Positions 31,301-44,971 of a DNA stretch of 64,000 nt are shown here, in pieces (position 1 is the first letter of the stretch; each line of letters starts with the position of its first letter). The notes below the pieces were generated by a model. The model saw nothing but the letters and a program-made list of their open reading frames with translations, searched no databases and was not told where the DNA came from. This DNA is from Crossaster papposus. Its lineage: Eukaryota > Echinodermata > Asteroidea > Velatida > Solasteridae. The stretch covers positions 1,784,395 to 1,848,394 of the forward strand of contig JBAIAA010000653.1 of NCBI GenBank assembly GCA_037893245.1. The letters are read 5' to 3'. The translations under genes and the position numbers were made by a program.

Positions 31301-34300
31301 GGGGCATGCTTTCCTTCATGCCCTTATTTGTTGGCGGGGATTGTGTGCACAAACCTATGGCGAATTTGAAACGCGTGTGTTAACGTTAAAATTTTCAGAA
31401 AATATAAATAAAATACTAACAAAGCATGCCCCGGGTCAAATTGCTAATTTTGCCATTCCTGGAGGCCCCCCTCTATCTCCTAACACCCAGCCCCTTCCCG
31501 GGGCATGCTTTCCTTCATGCCCTTATTTGTGGGCGGGGATTGTGTGCACAAACCTATGTCGAATTTGAAACGCGTGTGTTAACGTTAAAATTTTCAGAAA
31601 ATCGAAATAAAATACTAACAAAGCATGCCCCGGGTCAAATTGCTAATGTTGCCATTCCTGGAAGCCCCCCTCTATCTCCTAACACCCAGCCCAGCCCCTT
31701 CCCGGGGCATGCTTTCCTTCATGCCCTTATTTGTGGGCGGGGATTGTGTGCACAAACCTATGGCGAATTTGAAACGCGTGTGTTAACGTTAAAATTTTCA
31801 GAAAATCGAAATAAAATACTAACAAAGCATGCCCCGGGTCAAATGGCTAATTTTGCCATTCTTGGAGGCCCCCCTCTATCTCCTAACACCCAGCCCCTTC
31901 CCGGGGCATGCTTTCCTTCATGCCCATATTTGTGGCGGGGATTGTGTGCACAAACCTATGGCGAATTTGAAACGCGTGTGTTAACGTTACAATTTTCAGA
32001 AAATCGAAATAAAATACTAACAAAGCATGCCCCGGGTCAAATTGCTAATTTGGCCATTCCTGGAGGCCCCGCTCTATCTCCTAACACCCAGCCCCTTCCC
32101 GGGGCATGCTTTCCTTCATGCCCTTATTTGTGGGCGGGGATTGTGTGCACAAACCTATGGCGAATTTGAAACGCGTGTGTTAACGTTAAAATTTTCAGAA
32201 AATCGAAATAAAATACTAACAAAGTATGCCCCGGGTCAAATTGCTAATTTTGCCATTCCTGGAGGCCCCCCTCTATCTCCTAACACCCAGCCCCTTCCCG
32301 TGGCATGCTTTCCTTCATGCCCTTATTTGTGGGCGGGGATTGTGTGCACAAACCTATGGCGAATTTGAAACGCGTGTGTTAACGTTAACATTTTCAGAAA
32401 ATCGAAATAAAATACTAACAAAGCATGCCCCGGGTCAAATTGCTAATTTTGCCATTCCTGGAGGCCCCCCTCTATCTCCTAACACACAGCCCCTTCCCGG
32501 GGCATGCTTTCCTTCATGCCCTTATTTGTGGGCGGGCATTGTGTGCACAAACCTATGGCGAATTTGAAACGCGTGTGTTAACGTTAACATTTTCAGAAAA
32601 TCGAAATAAAATACTAACAAAGCATGCCCCGGGTCAAATTGCTAATTTTGCCATTCCTGGAGGCCCCCCTCTATCTCCTAACACCCAGCCCCTTCCCGGG
32701 GCATGCTTTCCTTCATGCCCTTATTTGTGGGCGGGGATTGTGTGCACAAACCTATGGCGAATTGGAAACGCGTGTGTTAACGTTAACATTTTCAGAAAAT
32801 CGAAATAAAATACTAACAAAGCATGCCCCGGGTCAAATTGCTAATTTTGCCATTCCTGGAGGCCCCCCTCTATCTCCTAACACCCAGCCCCTTCCCGGGG
32901 CATGCTTTCCGTCATGCCCTTATTTGTGGGCGGGGATTGTGTGCACAAACCTATGGCGAATTTGAAACGCGTGTGTTAACGTTACAATTTTCAGAAAATC
33001 GAAATAAAATACTAACAAAGCATGCCCCGGGTCAAATTGCTAATTATGCCATTCCTGGAGGCCCCCCTCTATCTCCTAACACCCAGCCCCTTCCCGGGGC
33101 ATGCTTTCCTTCATGCCCTTATTTGTTGGCGGGGATTGTGTGCACAAACCTATGGCGAATTTGAAACGCGTGTGTTAACGTTAAAATTTTCAGAAAATCG
33201 AAATAAAATACTAACAAAGCATGCCCCGGGTCAAATTGCTAATTATGCCATTCCTGGAGGCCCCCCTCTATCTCCTAACACCCAGCCCCTTCCCTGGGCA
33301 TGCTTTCCTTCATGCCCTTATTTGTGGGCGGGGATTGTGTGCACAAACCTATGGCGAATTTGAAACGCGTGTGTTAACGTTACAATTTTCAGAAAATCGA
33401 AATAAAATACTAACAAAGCATGCCCCGGGTCAAATTGCTAATTTTGCCATTCCTGGAGGCCCCCCTCTATCTCCTAACACCCAGCCCCTTCCCGGGGCAT
33501 GCTTTCCTTCATGCCCTTATTTGTGGGCGGGGATTGTGTGCACAAACCTATGGCGAATTTGAAACGCGTGTGTTAACGTTAACATTTTCAGAAAATATAA
33601 ATAAAATACTAACAAAGCATGCCCCGGGTCAAATTGCTAATTTTGCCATTCCTGGAGGCCCCCCTCTATCTCCTAACACCCAGCCCCTTCCCGGGGCATG
33701 CTTTCCTTCATGCCCTTATTTGTGGGCGGGGATTGTGTGCACAAACCTATGGCGAATTTGAAACGCGTGTGTTAACGTTACAATTTTCAGAAAATCGAAA
33801 TAAAATATTAACAAAGCATGCCCCGGGTCAAATTGCTAATTTTGCCATTCCTGGAGGCCCCCCTCTATCTCCTAACACCCAGCCCCTTCCCGGGGCATGC
33901 TTTCCTTCATGCCCTTATTTGTGGGCGGGGATTGTGTGCACAAACCTATGGCGAATTGGAAACGCGTGTGTTAACGTTAAAATTTTCAGAAAATAGAAAT
34001 AAAATACTAACAAAGCATGCCCCGGGTCAAATTGCTAATTTTGCCATTCCTGGAGGCCCCCCTCTATCTCCTAACACCCAGCCCCTTCCCGGGGCATGCT
34101 TTCCTTCATGCCCTTATTTGTTGGCGGGGATTGTGTGCACAAACCTATGGCGAATTTGAAACGCGTGTGTTAACGTTAAAGTTTTCAGAAAATATAAATA
34201 AAATACTAACAAAGCATGCCCCGGGTCAAATTGCTAATTTTGCCATTCCTGGAGGCCCCCCTCTATCTCCTAACACCCAGCCCCTTACCGGGGCATGCTT

Positions 34301-37300
34301 TCCTTCATGCCCTTATTTGTGGGCGGGGATTGTGTGCACAAACCTCTGTCGAATTTGAAACGCGTGTGTTAACGTTAAAATTTTCAGAAAATCGAAATAA
34401 AATACTAACAAAGCATGCCCCGGGTCAAATTGCTAATGTTGCCATTCCTGGAAGCCCCCCTCTATCTCCTAACACCCAGCCCAGCCCCTTCCCGGGGCAT
34501 GCTTTCCTTCATGCCCTTATTTGTGGGCGGGGATTGTGTGCACAAACCTATGGCGAATTTGAAACGCGTGTGTTAACGTTACAATTTTCAGAAAATCGAA
34601 ATAAAATACTAACAAAGCATGCCCCGGGTCAAATGGCTAATTTTGCCATTCTTGGAGGCCCCCCTCTATCTCTTAACACCCAGCCCCTTCCCGGGGCATG
34701 CTTTCCTTCATGCCCTTATTTGTGGCGGGGATTGTGTGCACAAACCTATGGCGAATTTGAAACGCGTGTGTTAACGTTACAATTTTCAGAAAATCGAAAT
34801 AAAATACTAACAAAGCATGCCCCGGGTCAAATTGCTAATTTGGCCATTCCTGGAGGCCCCGCTCTATCTCCTAACACCCAGCCCCTTCCCGGGGCATGCT
34901 TTCCTTCATGCCCTTATTTGTGGGCGGGGATTGTGTGCACAAACCTATGGCGAATTTGAAACGCGTGTGTTAACGTTAAAATTTTCAGAAAATCGAAATA
35001 AAATACTAACAAAGTATGCCCCGGGTCAAATTGCTAATTTTGCCATTCCTGGAGGCCCCCCTCTATCTCCTAACACCCAGCCCCTTCCCGTGGCATGCTT
35101 TCCTTCATGCCCTTATTTGTGGGCGGGGATTGTGTGCACAAACCTATGGCGAATTTGAAACGCGTGTGTTAACGTTAACATTTTCAGAAAATCGAAATAA
35201 AATACTAACAAAGCATGCCCCGGGTCAAATTGCTAATTTTGCCATTCCTGGAGGCCCCCCTCTATCTCCTAACACACAGCCCCTTCCCGGGGCATGCTTT
35301 CCTTCATGCCCTTATTTGTGGGCGGGGATTGTGTGCACAAACCTATGGCGAATTTGAAACGCGTGTGTTAACGTTAACATTTTCAGAAAATCGAAATAAA
35401 ATACTAACAAAGCATGCCCCGGGTCAAATTGCTAATTTTGCCATTCCTGGAGGCCCCCCTCTATCTCCTAACACCCAGCCCCTTCCCGGGGCATGCTTTC
35501 CTTCATGCCCTTATTTGTGGGCGGGGATTGTGTGCACAAACCTATGGCGAATTGGAAACGCGTGTGTTAACGTTAACATTTTCAGAAAATCGAAATAAAA
35601 TACTAACAAAGCATGCCCCGGGTCAAATTGCTAATTTTGCCATTCCTGGAGGCCCCCCTCTATCTCCTAACACCCAGCCCCTTCCCGGGGCATGCTTTCC
35701 GTCATGCCCTTATTTGTGGGCGGGGATTGTGTGCACAAACCTATGGCGAATTTGAAACGCGTGTGTTAACGTTACAATTTTCAGAAAATCGAAATAAAAT
35801 ACTAACAAAGCATGCCCCGGGTCAAATTGCTAATTATGCCATTCCTGGAGGCCCCCCTCTATCTCCTAACACCCAGCCCCTTCCCGGGGCATGCTTTCCT
35901 TCATGCCCTTATTTGTTGGCGGGGATTGTGTGCACAAACCTATGGCGAATTTGAAACGCGTGTGTTAACGTTAAAATTTTCAGAAAATCGAAATAAAATA
36001 CTAACAAAGCATGCCCCGGGTCAAATTGCTAATTATGCCATTCCTGGAGGCCCCCCTCTATCTCCTAACACCCAGCCCCTTCCCTGGGCATGCTTTCCTT
36101 CATGCCCTTATTTGTGGGCGGGGATTGTGTGCACAAACCTATGGCGAATTTGAAACGCGTGTGTTAACGTTACAATTTTCAGAAAATCGAAATAAAATAC
36201 TAACAAAGCATGCCCCGGGTCAAATTGCTAATTTTGCCATTCCTGGAGGCCCCCCTCTATCTCCTAACACCCAGCCCCTTCCCGGGGCATGCTTTCCTTC
36301 ATGCCCTTATTTGTGGGCGGGGATTGTGTGCACAAACCTATGGCGAATTTGAAACGCGTGTGTTAACGTTAACATTTTCAGAAAATATAAATAAAATACT
36401 AACAAAGCATGCCCCGGGTCAAATTGCTAATTTTGCCATTCCTGGAGGCCCCCCTCTATCTCCTAACACCCAGCCCCTTCCCGGGGCATGCTTTCCTTCA
36501 TGCCCTTATTTGTGGGCGGGGATTGTGTGCACAAACCTATGGCGAATTTGAAACGCGTGTGTTAACGTTACAATTTTCAGAAAATCGAAATAAAATATTA
36601 ACAAAGCATGCCCCGGGTCAAATTGCTAATTTTGCCATTCCTGGAGGCCCCCCTCTATCTCCTAACACCCAGCCCCTTCCCGGGGCATGCTTTCCTTCAT
36701 GCCCTTATTTGTGGGCGGGGATTGTGTGCACAAACCTATGGCGAATTGGAAACGCGTGTGTTAACGTTAAAATTTTCAGAAAATAGAAATAAAATACTAA
36801 CAAAGCATGCCCCGGGTCAAATTGCTAATTTTGCCATTCCTGGAGGCCCCCCTCTATCTCCTAACACCCAGCCCCTTCCCGGGGCATGCTTTCCTTCATG
36901 CCCTTATTTGTTGGCGGGGATTGTGTGCACAAACCTATGGCGAATTTGAAACGCGTGTGTTAACGTTAAAGTTTTCAGAAAATATAAATAAAATACTAAC
37001 AAAGCATGCCCCGGGTCAAATTGCTAATTTTGCCATTCCTGGAGGCCCCCCTCTATCTCCTAACACCCAGCCCCTTACCGGGGCATGCTTTCCTTCATGC
37101 CCTTATTTGTGGGCGGGGATTGTGTGCACAAACCTCTGTCGAATTTGAAACGCGTGTGTTAACGTTAAAATTTTCAGAAAATCGAAATAAAATACTAACA
37201 AAGCATGCCCCGGGTCAAATTGCTAATGTTGCCATTCCTGGAAGCCCCCCTCTATCTCCTAACACCCAGCCCAGCCCCTTCCCGGGGCATGCTTTCCTTC

Positions 37301-37550
37301 ATGCCCTTATTTGTGGGCGGGGATTGTGTGCACAAACCTATGGCGAATTTGAAACGCGTGTGTTAACGTTACAATTTTCAGAAAATATAAATAAAATACT
37401 AACAAAGCATGCCCCGGGTCAAATTGCTAATTTTTCCATTCCTGGAGGCCCCCCTATATCTCCTAACACCCAGCCCCTTCCCGGGGCATGCTTTCCTTCA
37501 TGCCCTTATTTGTGGGCGGGGATTGTGTGCACAAACCTATGGCGAATTTG
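25379..37550. repeat. Satellite block B
   Basis: Clean monomers resume with different markers: AATTATGCC, TCCCTGGGCATGC, TTTCCGTCATGCCC with normal GTGGGCGGGG, AACACACAGCCCC, GAATTGGAAACG, AAAATATAAAT, TTGTTGGCGGGG and the 6-bp insertion CAGCCCAGCCCC. The block-A markers AATAATAAC and CCATTATT do not recur. Confidence 0.8.
31426..37390. repeat. 14-monomer higher-order repeat of 2,790 bp, two copies plus part of a third
   Basis: Copies start at 31426, 34216 and 37006. The period is 14 monomers plus 4 bp, from a 205-bp monomer (insertion AGCCCC) and 198-bp monomers (GTGGCGGGG). Markers recur at exact spacing: GCTAATTTGGCC at 32027/34817, CCCGTGGC at 32226/35016, ACACACAGCCCC at 32425/35215, AATTATGCC at 33022/35812. 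Copies two and three share CCCCTTACCGG and CCTCTGTCG, which copy one lacks, so they are closest relatives. The third copy changes to other monomers near 37390. Confidence 0.85.
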
Positions 37551-40500
37551 AAACGCGTGTGTTAACGTTACAATTTTCAGAAAATTGAAATAAAATACTA
37601 ACAAAGCATGCCCCGGGTCAAATTGCTGATTTTGCCATTCCTGGAGGCCCCCCTCTATCTCCTAACACCCAGCCCCTTCCCGGGGCATGCTTTTCTTCAT
37701 GCCCTTATTTGTGGGCGGGGATTGTGTGCACAAACCTATGGCGAATTTGAAACGCGTGTGTTAACGTTAAAATTTTCAGAAAATCGAAATAAAATACTAA
37801 CAAAGCATGCCCCGGGTCAAATTGCTAATTTTGCCATTCCTGCAGGCCCCCCTCTATCTCCTAACACCCAGCCCCTTCCCGTGGCATGCTTTCCTTCATG
37901 CCCTTATTTGTGGGCGGGGATTGTGTGCACAAACCTATGGCGAATTTGAAACGCGTGTGTTAACGTTAAAATTTTCAGAACATCGAAATAAAATACTAAC
38001 AAAGCATGCCCCGGGTCAAATGGCTAATTTTGCCATTCCTGGAGGCCCCCCTCTATCTCCTAACACCCAGCCCCTTCCCGGGGCATGCTTTCCTTCATGC
38101 CCTTATTTGTGGGCGGGGATTGTGTGCACAAACCTATGTCGAATTTGAAACGCGTGTGTTAACGTTACAATTTTCAGAAAATCGAAATAAAATACTAACA
38201 AAGCATGCCCCAGGTCAAATTGCTAATTTTGCCATTCCTGGAGGCCCCCCTCTATCTCCTAACACCCAGCCTCTTCCCGGGGCATGCTTTCCTTCATGCC
38301 CGTATTTGTGGGCGGGGATTGTGTGCACAAACCTATGGCGAATTTGAAACGCGTGTGTTAACGTTAACATTTTCAGAAAATCGAAATAAAATACTAACAA
38401 AGCATGCCCCGGGTCAAATTGCTAATTTTGCCATTCCTGGAGGCCCCCCTCTATCTCCTAACACCCAGCCCCTTCCCGTGGCATGCTTTCCTTCATGCCC
38501 TTATTTGTGGGCGGGGATTGTGTGCACAAACCTATGGCGAATTTGAAACGCGTGTGTTAACGTTAAAATTTTCAGATAATCGAAATACAATACTAACAAA
38601 GCATTTCCCCGGGTCAAATTGCTAATTTTGCCATTCCTGAAGGCCCCCCTCTATCTCCTAACACCCAGCCCCTTCCCGGGGCATGCTTTCCTTCATGCCC
38701 TTATTTGTGGGCGGGGATTGTGTGCACAAACCTATGTCGAATTTGAAACGCGTGTGTTAACGTTAACATTTTCAGAAAATCGAAATAAATACTAACAAAG
38801 CATGCCCCGGGTCAAATTGCTAATTTTGCCATTCCTGGAGGCCCCCCTATATCTCCTAACACCCAGCCCCTTCCCGGGGCATGCTTTCCTTCATGCCCGT
38901 ATTTGTGGGCGGGGATTGTGTGCACAAACCTATGGCGAATTTGAAACGCGTGTGTTAACGTTACAATTTTCAGAAAATCGAAATAAAATACTAACAAAGC
39001 ATGCCCCGGGTCAAATTGCTAATTTTGCCATTCCTGGAGGCCCCCCTCTATCTCCTAACACCCAGCCCCTTCCCGTGGCATGCTTTCCTTCATGCCCTTA
39101 TTTGTGGGCGGGGATTGTGTGCACAAACCTATGGCGAATTTGAAACGCGTGTGTTAACGTTAAAATTTTTAAGAACATCGAAATAAAATACTAACAAAGC
39201 ATGCCCCGGGTCAAATGGCTAATTTTGCCATTCCTGGACGCCCCCCTCTATCTCCTAACACCCAGCCCCTTCCCGGTGCATGCTTTCCTTCTTGCCCTTA
39301 TTTGTGGGCGGGGATTGTGTGCACAAACCTATGGCGAATTTGAAACGCGTGTGTTAACGTTACAATTTTCAGAAAATCGAAATAAAATACTAACAAAGCA
39401 TGCCCCGGGTCAAATTGCTAATTTTGCCATTCCTGGAGGCCCCCCTCTATCTCCTAACACCCAAACCCTTCCCGTGGCATGCTTTCCTTCATGCCCTTAT
39501 TTGTGGGCGGGGATTGTGTGCACAAACCTATGTCGAATTTGAAACGCGTGTGTTAACGTTAAAATTTTCAGAAAATCGAAATAAAATACTAACAAAGCAT
39601 GCCCCGGGTCAAATTGCTAATTTTGCCATTCCTGGAGGCCCCCCTCTATCTCCTAACACCCAGCCCCTTCCCGGGGCATGCTTTCCTTCATGCCCGTATT
39701 TGTGGGCGGGGATTGTGTGCACAAACCTATGGCGAATTTGAAACGCGTGTGTTAACGTTAAAATTTTCAGAAAATCGAAATAAAATACTAACAAAGCATG
39801 CCCCGGGTCAAATTGCTAATTTTGCCATTCCTGGAGGCCCCCCTCTATCTCCTAACACCCAGCCCCTTCCCGTGGCATGCTTTCCTTCATGCCCTTATTT
39901 GTGGGCGGGGATTGTGTGCACAAACCTATGGCGAATTTGAAACGCGTGTGTTAACGTTACAATTTTCAGAACATCGAAATAAAATACTAACAAAGCATGC
40001 CCCGGGTCAAATTGCTAATTTTGCCATTCCTGGAGGCCCCCCTCTATCTCCTAACACCCAGCCCCTTCCCGTGGCATGCTTTCCTTCATGCCCTTATTTG
40101 TGGGCGGGGATTGTGTGCACAAACCTATGGCGAATTTGAAACGCGTGTGTTAACGTTACAATTTTCAGAAAATCGAAATACAATACTAACAAAGCATTTC
40201 CCCGGGTCAAATTGCTAATTTTGCCATTCCTGGAGGCCCCCCTCTATCTCCTAACACCCAGCCCCTTCCCGGGGCATGCTTTCCTTCATGCCCTTATTTG
40301 TGGGCGGGGATTGTGGGCACAAACCTATGTCGAATTTGAAACGCGTGTGTTAACGTTAAAATTTTCAGAAAATCGAAATAAAATACTAACAAAGCATGCC
40401 CCGGGTCAAATTGCTAATTTTGCCATTCCTGGAGGCCCCCCTCTATCTCCTAACACCCAGCCCCTTCCCGGGGCATGCTTTCCTTCATGCCCGTATTTGT

Positions 40501-43500
40501 GGGCGGGGATTGTGTGCACAAACCTATGGCGAATTTGAAACGCGTGTGTTAACGTTAAAATTTTCAGAAAATCGAAATAAAATACTAACAAAGCATGCCC
40601 CGGGTCAAATTGCTAATTTTGCCATTCCTGGAGGCCCCCCTCTATCTCCTAACACCCAGCCCCTTCCCGTGGCATGCTTTCCTTCATGCCCTTATTTGTG
40701 GGCGGGGATTGTGTGCACAAACCTATGGCGAATTTGAAACGCGTGTGTTAACGTTACAATTTTCAGAACATCGAAATAAAATACTAACAAAGCATGCCCC
40801 GGGTCAAATTGCTAATTTTGCCATTCCTGGAGGCCCCCCTCTATCTCCTAACACCCAGCCCCTTCCCGTGGCATGCTTTCCTTCATGCCCTTATTTGTGG
40901 GCGGGGATTGTGTGCACAAACCTATGGCGAATTTGAAACGCGTGTGTTAACGTTACAATTTTCAGAACATCGAAATAAAATACTAACAAAGCATGCCCCG
41001 GGTCAAATGGCTAATTTTGCCATTCCTGGAGGCCCCCCTCTATCTCCTAACACCCAGCCCCTTCCCGGTGCATGCTTTCCTTCATGCCCTTATTTGTGGG
41101 CGGGGATTGTGTGCACAAACCTATGGCGAATTTGAAACGCGTGTGTTAACGTTACAATTTTCAGAAAATCGAAATAAAATACTAACAAAGCATGCCCCGG
41201 GTCAAATTGCTAATTTTGCCATTCCTGGAGGCCCCCCTCTATCTCCTAACACCCAAACCCTTCCCGTGGCATGCTTTCCTTCATGCCCTTATTTGTGGGC
41301 GGGGATTGTGTGCACAAACCTATGGCGAATTTGAAACGCGTGTGTTAACGTTAAAATTTTCAGAAAATCGAAATACAATACTAACAAAGCATTTCCCCGG
41401 GTCAAATTGCTAATTTTGCCATTCCTGGAGGCCCCCCTCTATCTCCTAACACCCAGCCCCTTCCCGGGGCATGCTTTCCTTCATGCCCTTATTTGTGGGC
41501 GGGGATTGTGGGCACAAACCTATGTCGAATTTGAAACGCGTGTGTTAACGTTAAAATTTTCAGAAAATCGAAATAAAATACTAACAAAGCATGCCCCGGG
41601 TCAAATTGCTAATTTTGCCATTCCTGGAGGCCCCCCTCTATCTCCTAACACCCAGCCCCTTCCCGGGGCATGCTTTCCTTCGTGCCCGTATTTGTGGGCG
41701 GGGATTGTGTGCACAAACCTATGGCGAATTTGAAACGCGTGTGTTAACGTTAAAATTTTAAGAAAATCAAAATAAAATACTAACAAAGCATGCCCCGGGT
41801 CAAATTGCTAATTTTGCCATTCCTGGAGGCCCCCCTCTATCTCCTAACACCCAGCCCCTTCCCGTGGCATGCTTTCCTTCATGCCCTTATTTGTGGGCGG
41901 GGATTGTGTGCACAAACCTATGGCGAATTTGAAACGCGTGTGTTAACGTTAAAATTTTCAGAACATCGAAATAAAATACTAACAAAGCATGCCCCGGGTC
42001 AAATGGCTAATTTTGCCATTCCTGGAGGCCCCCCTCTATCTCCTAACACCCAGCCCCTTCCCGGTGCATGCTTTCCTTCATGCCCTTATTTGTGGGCGGG
42101 GATTGTGTGCACAAACCTATGGCGAATTTGAAACGCGTGTGTTAACGTTACAATTTTCAGAAAATCGAAATAAAATACTAACAAAGCATGCCCCGGGTCA
42201 AATTGCTAATGTTGCCATTCCTGGAGGCCCCCCTCTATCTCCTAACACCCAGCCCCTTCCCGGGGCATGCTTTCCTTCATGCCCTTATTTGTGGCGGGGA
42301 TTGTGTGCACAAACCTATGGCGAATTTGAAACGCGTGTGTTAACGTTAAAATGTTCAGAAAATCGAAATAAAATACTAACAAAGCATGCCCCGGGTCAAA
42401 TTGCTAATTTTTCCATTCCTGGAGGCCCCCCTCTATCTCCTAACACCCAGCCCCTCCCCGTGGCATGCTTTCCTTCATGCCCTTATTTGTGGGCGGGGAT
42501 TGTGTGCACAAACCTATGGCGAATTTGAAACGCGTGTGTTAACGTTAACATTTTCAGAAAATCGAAATACAATACTAACAAAGCATGCCCCGGGTCAAAT
42601 TGCTAATTTTGCCATTCCTGGAGGCCCCCCTCTATCTCCTAACACCCAGCCCCTTCTCGGGGCATGCTTTCCTTCATGCCCTTATTTGTGGGCGGGGATT
42701 GTGTGCACAAACCTATGGCGAATTTGAAACGCGTGTGTTAACGTTAACATTTTCAGAAAATCGAAATAAAATACTAACAAAGCATGCCCCTGGTCAAATT
42801 GCTAATTTTGCCATTCCTGGAGGCCCCCCTCTATCTCCTAACACCCAGCCCCTTCCCGGGGCATGCTTTCCTTCATGCCCGTATTTGTGGGCGGGGATTG
42901 TGTGCACAAACCTATGGCGAATTTGAAACGCGTGTGTTAACGTTAACATTTTCAGAAAATCGAAATAAAATACTAACAAAGCATGCCCCGGGTCAAATTG
43001 CTAATTTTGCCATTCCTGGAGGCCCCCCTCTATCTCCTAACACCCAGCCCCTTCCCGTGGCATGCTTTCCTTCATGTCCTTATTTGTGGGCGGGGATTGT
43101 GTGCACAAACCTATGGCGAATTTGAAACGCGTGTGTTAACGTTAAAATTTTCAGAACATCGAAATAAAATACTAACAAAGCATGCCCCTGGTCAAATGGC
43201 TAATTTTGCCATTCCTGGAGGCCCCCCTCTATCTCCTGACACCCAGCCCCTTCCCGGTGCATGCTTTCCTTCATGCCCTTATTTGTGGGCGGGGATTGTG
43301 TGCACAAACCTATGGCGAATTTGAAACGCGTGTGTTAACGTTACAATTTTCAGAAAATCGAAATAAAATACTAACAAAGCATGCCCCGGGTGAAATTGCT
43401 AATTTTGCCATTCCTGGAGGCCCCCCTCTATCTCCTAACACCCAAACCCTCCCCGTGGCATGCTTTCCTTCATGCCCTTATTTGTGGGCGGGGATTGTGT

Positions 43501-44971
43501 GCACAAACCTATGGCGAATTTGAAACGCGTGTGTTAACGTTAAAATGTTCAGAAAATCGAAATAAAATACTAACAAAGCATGCCCCGGGTCAAATTGCTA
43601 ATTTTTCCATTCCTGGAGGCCCCCCTCTATCTCCTAACACCCAGTCCCTCCCCGTGGCATGCTTTCCTTCATGCCCTTATTTGTGGGCGGGGATTGTGTG
43701 CACAAACCTATGGCGAATTTGAAACGCGTGTGTTAACGTTAAAATTTTCAGAAAATCGAAATACAATACTAACAAAGCATGCCCCGGGTCAAATTGCTAA
43801 TTTTGCCATTCCTGGAGGCCCCCCTCTATCTCCTAACACCCAGCCCCTTCCCGGGGCATGCTTTCCTTCATGCCCTTATTTGTGGGCGGGGATTGTGTGC
43901 ACAAACCTATGGCGAATTTGAAACGCGTGTGTTAACGTTACAATTTTCAGAAAATCAAAATAAAATACTAACAAAGCATGCCCCGGGTCAAATTGCTAAT
44001 TTTGCCATTCCTGGAGGCCCCCCTCTATCTCCTAACACCCAGCCCCTTCCCGTGGCATGCTTTCCTTCATGCCCTTATTTGTGGGCGGGGATTGTGTGCA
44101 CAAACCTATGGCGAATTTTAAACGCGTGTGTTAACGTTAAAATTTTCAGAACATCGAAATAAAATACTAACAAAGCATGCCCCGGGTCAAATGGCTAATT
44201 TTGCCATTCCTGGAGGCCCCCCTCTATCTCCTAACACCCAGCCCCTTCCCGGGGCATGCTTTCCTTCATGCCCTTATTTGTGGCGGGGATTGTGTGCACA
44301 AACCTATGGCGAATTTGAAACGCGTGTGTTAACGTTAAAATGTTCAGAAAATCGAAATAAAATACTAACAAAGCATGCCCCGGGTCAAATTGCTAATTTT
44401 TCCATTCCTGGAGGCCCCCCTCTATCTCCTAACACCCAGCCCCTCCCCGTGGCATGCTTTCCTTCATGCCCTTATTTGTGGGCGGGGATTGTGTGCACAA
44501 ACCTATGGCGAATTTGAAACGCGTGTGTTAACGTTAAAATTTTCAGAAAATCGAAATACAATACTAACAAAGCATGCCCCGGGTCAAATTGCTAATTTTG
44601 CCATTCCTGGAGGCCCCCCTCTATCTCCTAACACCCAGCCCCTTCCCGGGGCATGCTTTCCTTCATGCCCTTATTTGTGGGCGGGGATTGTGTGCACAAA
44701 CCTATGGCGAATTTGAAACGCGTGTGTTAACGTTAAAATTTTCAGAAAATCAAAATAAAATACTAACAAAGCATGCCCCGGGTCAAATTGCTAATTTTGC
44801 CATTCCTGGAGGCCCCCCTCTATCTCCTAACACCCAGCCCCTTCCCGTGGCATGCTTTCCTTCATGCCCTTATTTGTGGGCGGGGATTGTGTGCACAAAC
44901 CTATGGCGAATTTTAAACGCGTGTGTTAACGTTAAAATTTTCAGAACATCGAAATAAAATACTAACAAAGC

